This document shows, piece after piece, positions 14,749 to 23,288 of a stretch of 64,000 nucleotides of DNA (the first letter of the stretch is position 1; the number at the start of each line of letters is the position of its first letter). Source of the DNA: UBA1723 sp045642085. GTDB taxonomy: Bacteria > Bacteroidota > Bacteroidia > Bacteroidales > Paludibacteraceae. The stretch is from assembly GCA_045642085.1 (NCBI GenBank), contig JAZUIF010000052.1, positions 1 through 64,000 of the forward strand, in the 5' to 3' direction. A program made the position numbers and the translations under genes. The notes under the pieces are model-generated. The model was given only the letters and a program-made list of their open reading frames with translations. It had not been told where the DNA came from and made no database searches.

Positions 14749-15654
14749 ATGGTTGTTTTGATTATTCTATTTATAGTGTTAGTTCTGTCATTAATAATAT
14801 TGCCTTTTGCTAAACAATTAATGATAGACAAACAAGAACTGCGTGAACGTCCGATTGAAGATAGATTTGCTGTTTTGATTGATGAAATTAATAAAGCATT
14901 CCTTGATGGAAAAGGAAAGACTGTTTATCCTGTTAAGTCGGATAATCGTTGGCTTAATTTACATTCACAAGACAAGGCAAATTACCTATTTCAGTTCAAC
15001 TATAGTACTGGACATTTAACCGTGTATTTGCATTATAAATATTTTCACCAGGAACTTAATGCCGATTTCCCCTTATATAATGTAAGAAATGTTGATGTTT
15101 TTAGACAAAAACAAATGGCTATAGATATTATAGGCAAAATGAAATATGCTATTTCTAAACATCAAGAAAAAATAGGAATCCCATCTCAGTCAGATATATT
15201 ACCATCAAATTATAATATAGATAGTGACAATGCAGACCCTGTAGACTTAATAAGATCTGTTTATAGTACATTTTCAATGCATCAAAAAAAATCTATTATA
15301 AATATGGGTTATTTGATTTTTTCCGCAGATGGTTCTTCTTGGTCAGATTATGTTATGTTTGCGGCAACTCGTCAACAACTCAATTTTTTAAGTCTTAATT
15401 GGAAGGATTGCCAACAACAATTAGAAAATGAAGGAGAATCTGTAATTTATTCTGATTTGATAGATGTTCAGAATGGCGTTTATGAAGAACTTCTTATGTT
15501 CTGGATACAACTAGTTTATACAAATTTAGGTCCTAATGAAGCACGTGCACAAAAGTTTTTAGATATGAATGCTATACTAGGCCATTCAGAAGAAGACATA
15601 GTAAATCGTATGGAAAAAATTGAAGCTATAGCTGCACACTTTGGGTTGAGATGA
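14749..15654 (+). CDS. membrane-anchored hypothetical protein, 301 aa
   Basis: Begins with one strongly hydrophobic helix (VLIILFIVLVLSLIILP, residues 3-19), then a basic flank, so the N-terminus is probably an anchor with the bulk in the cytoplasm. The body is aromatic-rich and polar, with YLFQFNYSTGHLTVYLHYKY near residues 80-100 and QLNFLSLNWKDCQQQ near 208-222. No enzyme motif is recognised. Its stop overlaps the caspase-gene ATG (ATGA junction), so it is translated with the protease and is probably its partner, substrate or regulator. Family unknown. Confidence 0.7.
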   Translation: MVVLIILFIVLVLSLIILPFAKQLMIDKQELRERPIEDRFAVLIDEINKAFLDGKGKTVYPVKSDNRWLNLHSQDKANYLFQFNYSTGHLTVYLHYKYFHQELNADFPLYNVRNVDVFRQKQMAIDIIGKMKYAISKHQEKIGIPSQSDILPSNYNIDSDNADPVDLIRSVYSTFSMHQKKSIINMGYLIFSADGSSWSDYVMFAATRQQLNFLSLNWKDCQQQLENEGESVIYSDLIDVQNGVYEELLMFWIQLVYTNLGPNEARAQKFLDMNAILGHSEEDIVNRMEKIEAIAAHFGLR

Positions 15655-16673
15655 AAAGAGCGTTTGTTATAATTTTTCTTGTTTTAAGTACTATTGTATG
15701 TTCGGCTCAGAAGCACCGAGCATTAATTGTTGGCGTCGCTAATTATCCTGAAGATAGTGGATGGAAAACAATACATTCAGATAATGATGTATCTCTTTTA
15801 TGCACCTTATTAAAAGGTAATGATTATCTTGTTGATAGCTTGTTAGATGGATGTGCTACTCGAAAGAATATCATAAATGCTCTTTCTACGATAGAAAACA
15901 AAACAGAAAATGGAGATACTATAGTAATTTCTTTCTCATGTCATGGTCAACAGATGATATCGAATGGAGAAGAAGAAAAGGATTCATTGGATGAAGCCCT
16001 TATACCATTTGATGCAAAGTTAAAATATTCGGATTATTACAAAGGAGAAAACCATCTTACAGATAATGACCTTTCTATTAGTATAGAAGAAATCAGGGCA
16101 AAAGCTGGCAGTTCTGGATTTGTCTTGGTATTGTTGGACGCATGTCATAGCGGTGATTCATTCAAGGATTCAAATGATAAAAATAATAAATTTCATCGTG
16201 GAGTATGTCAGGTTTTTGGTGCTGATACATTAAATATATCACTCTCAAAAAGACAAAACAAAATAGAAACAGTGTATATCGAAAGTAATAATAATATATC
16301 AAATGTCCTTTATGTTGGTGCATGTCAGAGTTACCAGATTAATGCTGAAATGAAAGCAGAAGACGGGAAGTGGTATGGCTCTCTTAGTTACGCATTTTAT
16401 GAAGCATTTAAGGAAAATAAATTTCATGATATAAGACAGTTATGTATTGATATTAGAAATAATGTCGTAAAATATAATAAAGCAAGTAGACAGTGTCCAG
16501 AGTTCGCTTCAAGTCTTGATTTATCTGGAATTTTTGAAAAACCAGAATCAAACTTACCTTCAAGTCCTCAGGATGAAAACATTAGCTATGTCCATCTGTA
16601 TATTTGTATTTTTTCCTTAATTGTATTAGTTATCACTTTATTGGTTTTGTATGGAAGAAGAAATAAAAGATAA
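15651..16673 (+). CDS. caspase-like cysteine protease (peptidase C14), membrane-anchored
   Basis: A 340-residue protein with a signal-like N-terminus (residues 1-19, ending CSAQ), a caspase p20 fold starting HRALIVGVANYPEDSG, catalytic His98 in FSCHGQQ and catalytic Cys165 in LLDACHSGDS. The C-terminus has a membrane helix (about 311-333) and a basic tail. The signal and tail predict a catalytic domain on the outer side of the inner membrane. Bacterial caspase-like proteases cut after basic residues and often serve in defence or programmed death. It overlaps its neighbours on both sides, so it belongs to the sigma/anti-sigma/CHAT operon. Confidence 0.9.
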   Translation: MKRAFVIIFLVLSTIVCSAQKHRALIVGVANYPEDSGWKTIHSDNDVSLLCTLLKGNDYLVDSLLDGCATRKNIINALSTIENKTENGDTIVISFSCHGQQMISNGEEEKDSLDEALIPFDAKLKYSDYYKGENHLTDNDLSISIEEIRAKAGSSGFVLVLLDACHSGDSFKDSNDKNNKFHRGVCQVFGADTLNISLSKRQNKIETVYIESNNNISNVLYVGACQSYQINAEMKAEDGKWYGSLSYAFYEAFKENKFHDIRQLCIDIRNNVVKYNKASRQCPEFASSLDLSGIFEKPESNLPSSPQDENISYVHLYICIFSLIVLVITLLVLYGRRNKR

Positions 16674-17721
16674 AAAAATTCCAGGATTTGTATTCAGCAC
16701 TTTCCTATTCTTGTTTTTTTATTATTTGCTGAAAACAATTTGTCAAGATGTCATTGACATCCGTTTCAATATGATTGATGCTGCAATAGCCGAAGGAGAA
16801 CAGATTGTCCCAACTATAATATTTGCAGTATTCGATATTGTAATGTTAGGTCTTTCTTTTTGGAGTATAATAAGAGTATTAAAAGGATCAAATGATGCAA
16901 TACCATGTATACGTTGGGCACTTTTTATTAATTTATTTGTCCAATTTTATCAATTGATAAAAAATTTGGAATTTGCAATATTGGTCAGTTGGTACTATGT
17001 GCTTTTCCCAATATTACAGATAGTATTTTCAATTGTTTTTATTGTTTATTTATTTAGATCAAAACATGTAAAGATGTTATTCCCAAGAATAGATAGAAGC
17101 TATTATTTAGGGGGATGGATATGGCTTTTATATTTTATTTCTTTTATAACCTTTTTAATATTGGGATCGTATACATCTATAAAAAAAGACAGATGTTCTA
17201 AGGCAATAGAGGAAAATACGTTGAGTATTCCATGTGGTTGTTATTCCGATGGTTTAATAATGTTTAAGTCCGATGATTCCTTATGGGTTAAAAGTAAGTA
17301 TGAGATATACAATATGGAAGATGAAAGAGATTCGATAACACGATGGAAACTAGACTTAGATTCTGCTCATTATCGAGTTTTTGGTGCGACATCCAATTTG
17401 TCAAGACATTCGGATTTTATGAACATTTTGCTTCAATCGAGACCACCTCTTGACTCACATTTAGAAAAAGAAATTGTGTTTTGTGATACATTGTTATCAA
17501 ATGAGCAGTATTATGTAGATCAATTTTTATATAAAGATTCTTCTAATTACGTTTGGACGTTTTCTGTCAGATTTGATTCAACAAGTAATAAATATTGTAC
17601 TTTTTCTAAACTAAATATAATAAAAAATCCGACTTCAGATTTAGAAGAAGCTATAGACTTCTTAAAAAATGTCGAGTTTGATCTTAATCCTTACATAAAT
17701 AGATATGTTGATAATAATTAA
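16651..17721 (+). CDS. polytopic membrane protein, 356 aa
   Basis: The start overlaps the caspase gene by 23 bases. About five membrane helices lie in the first 180 residues (near 12-29, 51-70, 84-100, 110-132, 150-170); the remaining 170 residues form a soluble domain with strands and acidic patches. Cys-Gly in ENTLSIPCGCYSDG begins the soluble part. No family is recognised. The organisation of a multi-helix membrane region plus a periplasmic or cytoplasmic domain, in an operon with two proteases and an anti-sigma factor, suggests a sensor or pore component, but this is inference. Confidence 0.65.
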   Translation: MEEEIKDKKIPGFVFSTFLFLFFYYLLKTICQDVIDIRFNMIDAAIAEGEQIVPTIIFAVFDIVMLGLSFWSIIRVLKGSNDAIPCIRWALFINLFVQFYQLIKNLEFAILVSWYYVLFPILQIVFSIVFIVYLFRSKHVKMLFPRIDRSYYLGGWIWLLYFISFITFLILGSYTSIKKDRCSKAIEENTLSIPCGCYSDGLIMFKSDDSLWVKSKYEIYNMEDERDSITRWKLDLDSAHYRVFGATSNLSRHSDFMNILLQSRPPLDSHLEKEIVFCDTLLSNEQYYVDQFLYKDSSNYVWTFSVRFDSTSNKYCTFSKLNIIKNPTSDLEEAIDFLKNVEFDLNPYINRYVDNN

Positions 17722-17908
17722 AGAAATAGTCATATTAATATTTTGTTTATTTTTGTTCTTGGTGCTTAGAAGCCATTATTCTAAAGGGAAAACAATAAAG
17801 GATGCTTTATGGGATAACTGTGGATATGCTTTGATGGTATTATCACCGGTTACTTGGATAATTCTTTTGGTTTCTGCAATATATGTTGTTTACCAAATAA
17901 TACATTGA
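17705..17908 (+). CDS. small two-helix membrane protein, 67 aa
   Basis: Starts 16 bases inside the preceding gene and stops 2 bases before the ATG of the CHAT gene. It has two hydrophobic helices (IIKEIVILIFCLFLFLVLR at about 4-22 and MVLSPVTWIILLVSAIYVVY at about 44-63) joined by a basic loop. Tight overlap on both sides supports it as a real gene. Small membrane proteins of this shape can be toxins, holin-like factors or subunits of a complex; nothing distinguishes these here. Confidence 0.65.
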   Translation: MLIIIKEIVILIFCLFLFLVLRSHYSKGKTIKDALWDNCGYALMVLSPVTWIILLVSAIYVVYQIIH

Positions 17909-17910
17909 AA

Positions 17911-20574
17911 ATGGGACGAAGAATAAATAACATATTACATAGATTACTCTTGACCAAAGCATTTGAAAACATATATCATATATTATATATGTTTTTGTTA
18001 GGATTCCTATATATTCTGGGGACAGGAGTCAGTTTGGCACTTTTTATTTTTGTTATTGAATTTTTGTTTCCGCAAGATGTTCATATAATAAATTATGCAC
18101 TGACGGATAAAACGTTTAATGAACTATTTGAAAACCATAACTATCATTCTGCCATTTTTGTAGCTGAGGGAGACACGTCATATATTAATGATAACGAAAA
18201 AAATTTTGTTAATAAATATATGCTACGAGATTGCTATCTTCACGTAGGAGAATATAGCAAAGCTGAAAAAATAGGTATAGAAATACTCTCATATTCTCCT
18301 GATTTGACAAAAATTTCAGAAGATAAAGAAAAAAAAACAGCAGAGGTGGTAATGAATTTTGTTCGTGTTTCTGCATGTAGAGATTTGTTTCGCTTATATG
18401 AAAAAATGGGGGACAAGTCTAAGCAACTACAAATGTATGATACTCTAAAAAAATACGGTAACGATCCACAGCTGCTAAAAGTGGAAGAAATGTTAAAGGA
18501 GGAGGGCTTTAATATCCCTACAATGGTTGCAGAAAATGGTAGCAGATTTTCTTTAGCTTATAATCTAAAATATGATATTATCTGTGGATTATACCTTGAA
18601 CATCCTGATATGGCTGTTGATTCTCTGACAAAATATATCAGTGATGTTTGGGCATTGCCTAAATTTAATCCTTCTTTGAAACTCTTGTTTCTAAATAGAC
18701 TTATATCATGGCATATTGATCGAAACGAAATATTCCAGGCTCAATATATGCTTTTGCGTGGTATTGAAGTTGTGAAAATGATTAGGAAAGAAGACGGACT
18801 TGATCCACTTGGAGAATTCGCTGAATATTGCTACTTGCTACATGATTATAAAAATGCAAAACGTTTTATGAATGTTTACATGCGTTTTATGGATAAATAT
18901 TATGACGATGATGATCTTGAATTTCTATTAGCAGAAGCTCGTTTTGTCAAATACAAACATGAGACTCCTAAAAAACAAATAGAAGAATTATCTCATTGCT
19001 GCAGAGGATTGAGGAAACAAATTTCAAATAATTTTGCTGGGATGACTGCAAATCAACGTGAATGTTTTGCGGAAATGTTAAAAGAGCCGTTTTCATTTTC
19101 ATTACAAATGTTGTGTAAACATCCACAAAATAAAAATTTAGTAGAACTTTGTTTTGAAAATGAAGTATTTTATCGTGGATTATTACTTCGTTCAGATGCG
19201 ATGCTTAGACACGCATTAGCAGAAGCCGCAGACTCTTCGCTTATTCAAAATTATAATAGTTATTTAAGGTTAAAACAAGAACTTGTTGCTCGCGAAGAGA
19301 TTTCTGGACCAGGAAATTTTGCGAGAAAATTTATTATAGAAAAAGAAATATCCGAGTTAGAGAAGAAATTGGCTTTAGGATGTGCTGATTTTATTAGAGA
19401 TGAGAGATCTGATATTCGAGTTTCAGATATGAAATCCTCACTAGACTCAGACGAATGTCTTGTTTCTTATGTGGAAATTCCTCAGGGAAAGTCATTCTCT
19501 TTAGGTGCGTTTGTTTTAAGTAAAAAGAAAGGTCTGTCTTTCAAGCTATTGTGTTCTTCAAATGATTTGATTTCATTAGGAGCTCAGGATGATATAATGA
19601 CTCTATGTACTAATGAAAATCTTTACAAGTATCTTTTTGCTAAAATAGAGAGTGATGTGCCTCATAATGCAAAAGTCATATATTCACCCGCGGGTATAAT
19701 AAATCGCATTCCTCTTCCATCTTTGTTTGTAGATTCAGATCATACTTTGTCTGACAATTATACTTTATCTTTGGTCGCAAATCCAATGGATCTTATTAAT
19801 AATAGATCATATTTTAGTAGATTATTCTCAACAAATAAAATCCAATGGTCTAAAAGTAGTGTGTCTTTGTGGGGCGGAATCAGATATGGAGGTTCCGACA
19901 CCTTGATAGCTAAACATCGCTCACCTGTTGTTAGAGGAAATGAATTAGAATATTTACCAGGATCAAAGGGTGAGGTGGAAGGAATAGCGTCCATTCTAAA
20001 AGATAAGGTCAAAATAATCAATACATATACTGGATTCATAGCAACTGAGTCAATTTTTAAGAAAGAAGCTCCATTGGCTAATTTAATACATATATCTACA
20101 CATGGATTTTTTCATGAGGATAAAAGTCATGAATTCAATAATCCAATGCATAATTCTGGACTCTTTTTTGCGAATGCCAACAAAGCATGGAAGGAGGAAT
20201 ACAGACCAGAACAATATAAGAAAGATTATGAAGATGAAATTCTAAGGGCTGATGAAATAGAATCATTAAATCTTTCATCTTGTAATCTTGTGGTTCTATC
20301 TGCATGTGAAACTGGTCTTGGAGATATCAATGGCAATGAAGGAGTTTACGGATTACAGAGAGCCTTTAAGCTTGCCGGAGTAAGATACATATTAATGAGT
20401 CTTTGGGCAGTACCTGATGGGGCTACCGAGATTCTTATGAAAAGATTTTATCAAAATTTGATCGAGGAAAGTGATATTGATTTAGCTTTTTCTAATGCTC
20501 AAAAAAGTATGAGGAACGACAAGGATAAAATTCATGGTATCCAGGATTGGGGAGGATTTGTTTTATTGCATTAA
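17911..20574 (+). CDS. TPR-CHAT protease, membrane-anchored
   Basis: I start at the ATG at 17911, 2 nt past the preceding stop; the longer frame from 17854 overlaps that gene. The 887-residue protein has a membrane helix near residues 25-47, helical TPR-like repeats from about 70 to 480, and a C-terminal CHAT (caspase-HetF-associated) protease domain. The catalytic dyad is His731 in LIHISTHGFFHE and Cys799 in VVLSACETGLGD, followed by the conserved GLQRAFKLAGVRYILMSLW region. In type III-E CRISPR, a TPR-CHAT protease cleaves a partner linked to a sigma factor. Here the CHAT gene shares an operon with a sigma/anti-sigma pair. Activation trigger and substrate are unknown. Confidence 0.9.
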   Translation: MGRRINNILHRLLLTKAFENIYHILYMFLLGFLYILGTGVSLALFIFVIEFLFPQDVHIINYALTDKTFNELFENHNYHSAIFVAEGDTSYINDNEKNFVNKYMLRDCYLHVGEYSKAEKIGIEILSYSPDLTKISEDKEKKTAEVVMNFVRVSACRDLFRLYEKMGDKSKQLQMYDTLKKYGNDPQLLKVEEMLKEEGFNIPTMVAENGSRFSLAYNLKYDIICGLYLEHPDMAVDSLTKYISDVWALPKFNPSLKLLFLNRLISWHIDRNEIFQAQYMLLRGIEVVKMIRKEDGLDPLGEFAEYCYLLHDYKNAKRFMNVYMRFMDKYYDDDDLEFLLAEARFVKYKHETPKKQIEELSHCCRGLRKQISNNFAGMTANQRECFAEMLKEPFSFSLQMLCKHPQNKNLVELCFENEVFYRGLLLRSDAMLRHALAEAADSSLIQNYNSYLRLKQELVAREEISGPGNFARKFIIEKEISELEKKLALGCADFIRDERSDIRVSDMKSSLDSDECLVSYVEIPQGKSFSLGAFVLSKKKGLSFKLLCSSNDLISLGAQDDIMTLCTNENLYKYLFAKIESDVPHNAKVIYSPAGIINRIPLPSLFVDSDHTLSDNYTLSLVANPMDLINNRSYFSRLFSTNKIQWSKSSVSLWGGIRYGGSDTLIAKHRSPVVRGNELEYLPGSKGEVEGIASILKDKVKIINTYTGFIATESIFKKEAPLANLIHISTHGFFHEDKSHEFNNPMHNSGLFFANANKAWKEEYRPEQYKKDYEDEILRADEIESLNLSSCNLVVLSACETGLGDINGNEGVYGLQRAFKLAGVRYILMSLWAVPDGATEILMKRFYQNLIEESDIDLAFSNAQKSMRNDKDKIHGIQDWGGFVLLH

Positions 20575-20586
20575 ATAATATTTATT

Positions 20587-21012
20587 ATGAAGTTAGTATT
20601 TTTTTTATTTTTCGTGTTTTGGGTATATAAATATTGGTGTTTTACCCGTAAAAGATCGTATTATAGAAAAGTACTCACTGTTGCGATATTCCGTCACAAG
20701 CGTGCAATAAGTGAACAAAGTACTTTAGATCTTGCATGTGCTTTTATGATGACACAAAGATATGCTGATGCTTATGGTGTATTCAAATCAGTAATTGAAA
20801 CATTTCCTGATAGTGTAAATTCAGATGCTATTATCAAAAACCTTGAATTTTGTAAAAAACCACTTCCATGGTCTAAAGAACTAAGAAATTACAATATGGG
20901 ATATTGGCATGATTTTATGTTAGTAAGATTTGGAGGATCTAGAATTAATCTGCTTTCACAGGAAACGCTAACAGCAACAGATATTTATATTGAAAACGGA
21001 GATATTATGTAA
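20587..21012 (+). CDS. membrane-anchored TPR-like protein, 141 aa
   Basis: Follows the CHAT gene by 12 bases. The N-terminus is a short hydrophobic aromatic segment (LVFFLFFVFWVYKYWCF, residues 3-19), after which a basic stretch leads to a helix pair STLDLACAFMMTQRYADAYG and VFKSVIETFPDS that reads as one TPR unit. The end is polar. It is the last gene of the sigma-to-CHAT operon before a 59-base gap and the reverse transcriptase. It may dock onto the TPR region of the CHAT protein, which is inference from position only. Confidence 0.65.
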   Translation: MKLVFFLFFVFWVYKYWCFTRKRSYYRKVLTVAIFRHKRAISEQSTLDLACAFMMTQRYADAYGVFKSVIETFPDSVNSDAIIKNLEFCKKPLPWSKELRNYNMGYWHDFMLVRFGGSRINLLSQETLTATDIYIENGDIM

Positions 21013-21071
21013 AGAAATATCGGTATAGTTATTTCTTGTTGTTTATATACAATCATTAAACATTACGATTT

Positions 21072-22766
21072 ATGCAAAGCAAAACACAAAATATATTATC
21101 TTTAGACAATGAAAAGGCAATGGATTTCTTTATGAAATCTCCTCAATTTCATGGATTTGAGCTACCTGAATATTTTGTATTCAACAAAGTACTAAACTAT
21201 GTTCGTGAAACAATAGGTGACAAATCATATGAAGATTGCTTAAATGAAAAACTCAATCCAGAGGATCTTTCTGATGTTAATCTAGATATTCTCTTAAACA
21301 AAGATGGCAAATATGCAGTCCGACCTATCGTGCTTGCTAATCCATATCTTTATTATTTCTTGGTAAGGGAGATTTGTAACAAAGAAAACTGGGAAACAGT
21401 AAAGTCGTTATTTGAGAATTTTTCAGTTCCACACCTCTCTTCATGCGCTTTGCCTATCATTCGTAATCCTAAGAGAAAGGAGAAATTCCATAATTCGGCG
21501 ACGATTTTTAATTGGTGGAACAGCATGGAGCAGCGATCTATAGAATTATCGTTGGAGTATCGCTATATGTTCGTGACTGATATCACCAACTGCTATGGAT
21601 CTGTCAACCCACAAGCCTTTGACTGGGCTTTCAGTCTAAAAGGCACAAAATTTGAGAAGACGGGAGTTAGTTCTATTTCCAAGAATATCCAGAAATACCT
21701 TCGTGCATTTCAGCAAGGTCGAAACATCGGCATCCCTCAGGGTAGTGCGATATTTGATTTCGTTGGAGAAATTATACTTGGTTATTCTGACCTACTTTTG
21801 CATGAAGCAATAGAGAGAAAAGGAATTAAAGATCCATACGAAATAATTCGTTATCGCGACGACTACAGAATTTTCTGCAACAGCAAAAGCTCTCTTGAAG
21901 ACATATCATACCTTCTTCAAGAAATTTTGGAGAGTCTCAACTTCAGAATGAATAGCAAGAAGACGATGATTAGCGACAGCATCGTCACTGATGCTGTAAA
22001 GCCAGACAAGCTTGCGTACATCTACAACACTCCTATCTCGAACAAAGAAGGATATGATTTCGACAGCTTTGAAAAACATCTATTGTATATTTTGATGTTT
22101 GCGAGAAAATATCCAGATAGCGGATCTGTGAAGACGATGCTTTCCGATATAGACAAGAGGATAATGGAGCATTTGAAACCATACGAGGTTGAAGTGACGA
22201 CCTTCGACTTGGATTCAGATGACAATAAATTTGAGAAACGCAAAGTAAAAAAGTACCGTCGACTTTCAGGAGGAAGTGTGAAAGCGATGTCGGCAATTTG
22301 TACACAGATTGCATTGGAGAATGTCAACAGTAGCCACTATGCGTTACGAGTGCTAAGCCGTATGGTTGAGTCGTTGAAAGACGAAGACGAAAAATGGGAC
22401 ATCCGAAATAAGGTGTATAAGAAGCTCTGCAATCAGCACAACTCTTCATACAACCAGCTATGGCTTCAGAATATCACATACCAGAGGGATTTGGCAAACG
22501 GATCTTCTCCATACTCTATGCGTTTGTGCCGTTTGGCAGCCAAAGACAAGGATGTTGAGCTTTGGAACAATTCATGGATCAAACCTTCATTAAGATCTGA
22601 TTTTCCATACTCATCAATCATTGATTCTGAGATTCTAGCTAAAGTAACTCCGGTCATAATGTTCAGAGAAACAAGAATGTATTATGAAGGATTCGAGGAG
22701 GATGAATTTGACGATGAAGCTTGGATTGATGATGCAGTAAGTGCGTTTGAAAAGTATGAGGGCTAA
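21072..22766 (+). CDS. Abi/DRT-type (UG family) reverse transcriptase
   Basis: A 564-residue reverse transcriptase: motif A with Asp170 in FVTDITNCYGS, motif B IPQGSAIFDF at 221-230, motif C RYRDDYRIF at 260-268 with the catalytic Asp pair, and motif D LNFRMNSKKT at 289-298. The first 150 residues and the last 260 are specific to the family. There is no maturase or endonuclease domain and no intron-like flanks, so it is not a group II intron. The motifs match the UG/Abi lineage, whose tested members (AbiA, AbiK, DRT1-9) protect against phage. I cannot place it in one DRT class. Only 59 bases precede it, leaving little room for an upstream noncoding RNA. Confidence 0.85.
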   Translation: MQSKTQNILSLDNEKAMDFFMKSPQFHGFELPEYFVFNKVLNYVRETIGDKSYEDCLNEKLNPEDLSDVNLDILLNKDGKYAVRPIVLANPYLYYFLVREICNKENWETVKSLFENFSVPHLSSCALPIIRNPKRKEKFHNSATIFNWWNSMEQRSIELSLEYRYMFVTDITNCYGSVNPQAFDWAFSLKGTKFEKTGVSSISKNIQKYLRAFQQGRNIGIPQGSAIFDFVGEIILGYSDLLLHEAIERKGIKDPYEIIRYRDDYRIFCNSKSSLEDISYLLQEILESLNFRMNSKKTMISDSIVTDAVKPDKLAYIYNTPISNKEGYDFDSFEKHLLYILMFARKYPDSGSVKTMLSDIDKRIMEHLKPYEVEVTTFDLDSDDNKFEKRKVKKYRRLSGGSVKAMSAICTQIALENVNSSHYALRVLSRMVESLKDEDEKWDIRNKVYKKLCNQHNSSYNQLWLQNITYQRDLANGSSPYSMRLCRLAAKDKDVELWNNSWIKPSLRSDFPYSSIIDSEILAKVTPVIMFRETRMYYEGFEEDEFDDEAWIDDAVSAFEKYEG

Positions 22767-22865
22767 AGTCTAATAAAAGATCTTGTGAAAATCTAAAAAT
22801 GCCATAACCTGTGCTCGACTTTGGCATAGGTTGCAATTACTTTTATCACCCAAAACAAATTAATT

Positions 22866-23288
22866 ATGGAAATCTCAGGAAAAATCATAGCTGTTCTTGA
22901 AGAGAAGAGCGGCATTTCAGAAAAAACAAGGAATCCGTGGAGATGCGGACAGTACGTCATCGAGACACAGGAGGCATACCCGAAGAAGATGTTCTTTGAG
23001 GTGTTTGGCGACGCTAACATCGACTATTTCGCAATCAGAAAAGATGAGGTGTTGACGGTTCATTTCAATGTCGATGCCAGGGAATATAACGGCAAGTGGT
23101 ATAACCAGATCAGAGCAATAAAGGTTGAGAGACCATATGCGGCCAGCGGTATTCCAAATCCAGCTTCTCAACCTGTATCGTCAACTGCATTTCAAGCTCC
23201 TGTTGCCCCGTCGGCTACTCCTAATACAGATTGGGGCGATTTGCCTTTTGGCAATGATCCTATGGATGCGGACAAACTTCCATTTTAA
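22866..23288 (+). CDS. DUF3127 OB-fold protein, SSB-like
   Basis: A 140-residue protein matching DUF3127: GKIIAVLEEKSGISEKTRN, QYVIETQEAYPKKMFFEV, LTVHFNVDAREYNGKWYNQI. The family has a single OB fold and is restricted mainly to Bacteroidota and their elements. The tail after residue 100 is Pro/Ala/Ser-rich and ends NDPMDADKLPF, resembling the acidic DDDIPF tip by which SSB recruits partners. It probably binds single-stranded DNA. Its stop overlaps the ATG of the leucine-rich-repeat gene (TAATG), so the two are coupled. It follows the reverse transcriptase, which could supply single-stranded product. Confidence 0.85.
   Translation: MEISGKIIAVLEEKSGISEKTRNPWRCGQYVIETQEAYPKKMFFEVFGDANIDYFAIRKDEVLTVHFNVDAREYNGKWYNQIRAIKVERPYAASGIPNPASQPVSSTAFQAPVAPSATPNTDWGDLPFGNDPMDADKLPF

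Noticed and set aside
21072..22766. Group II intron or retron
   Set aside because: No maturase, X or endonuclease domain, no intron boundary motifs, and no msr/msd-like inverted-repeat RNA upstream; motifs fit the UG/Abi reverse transcriptases.
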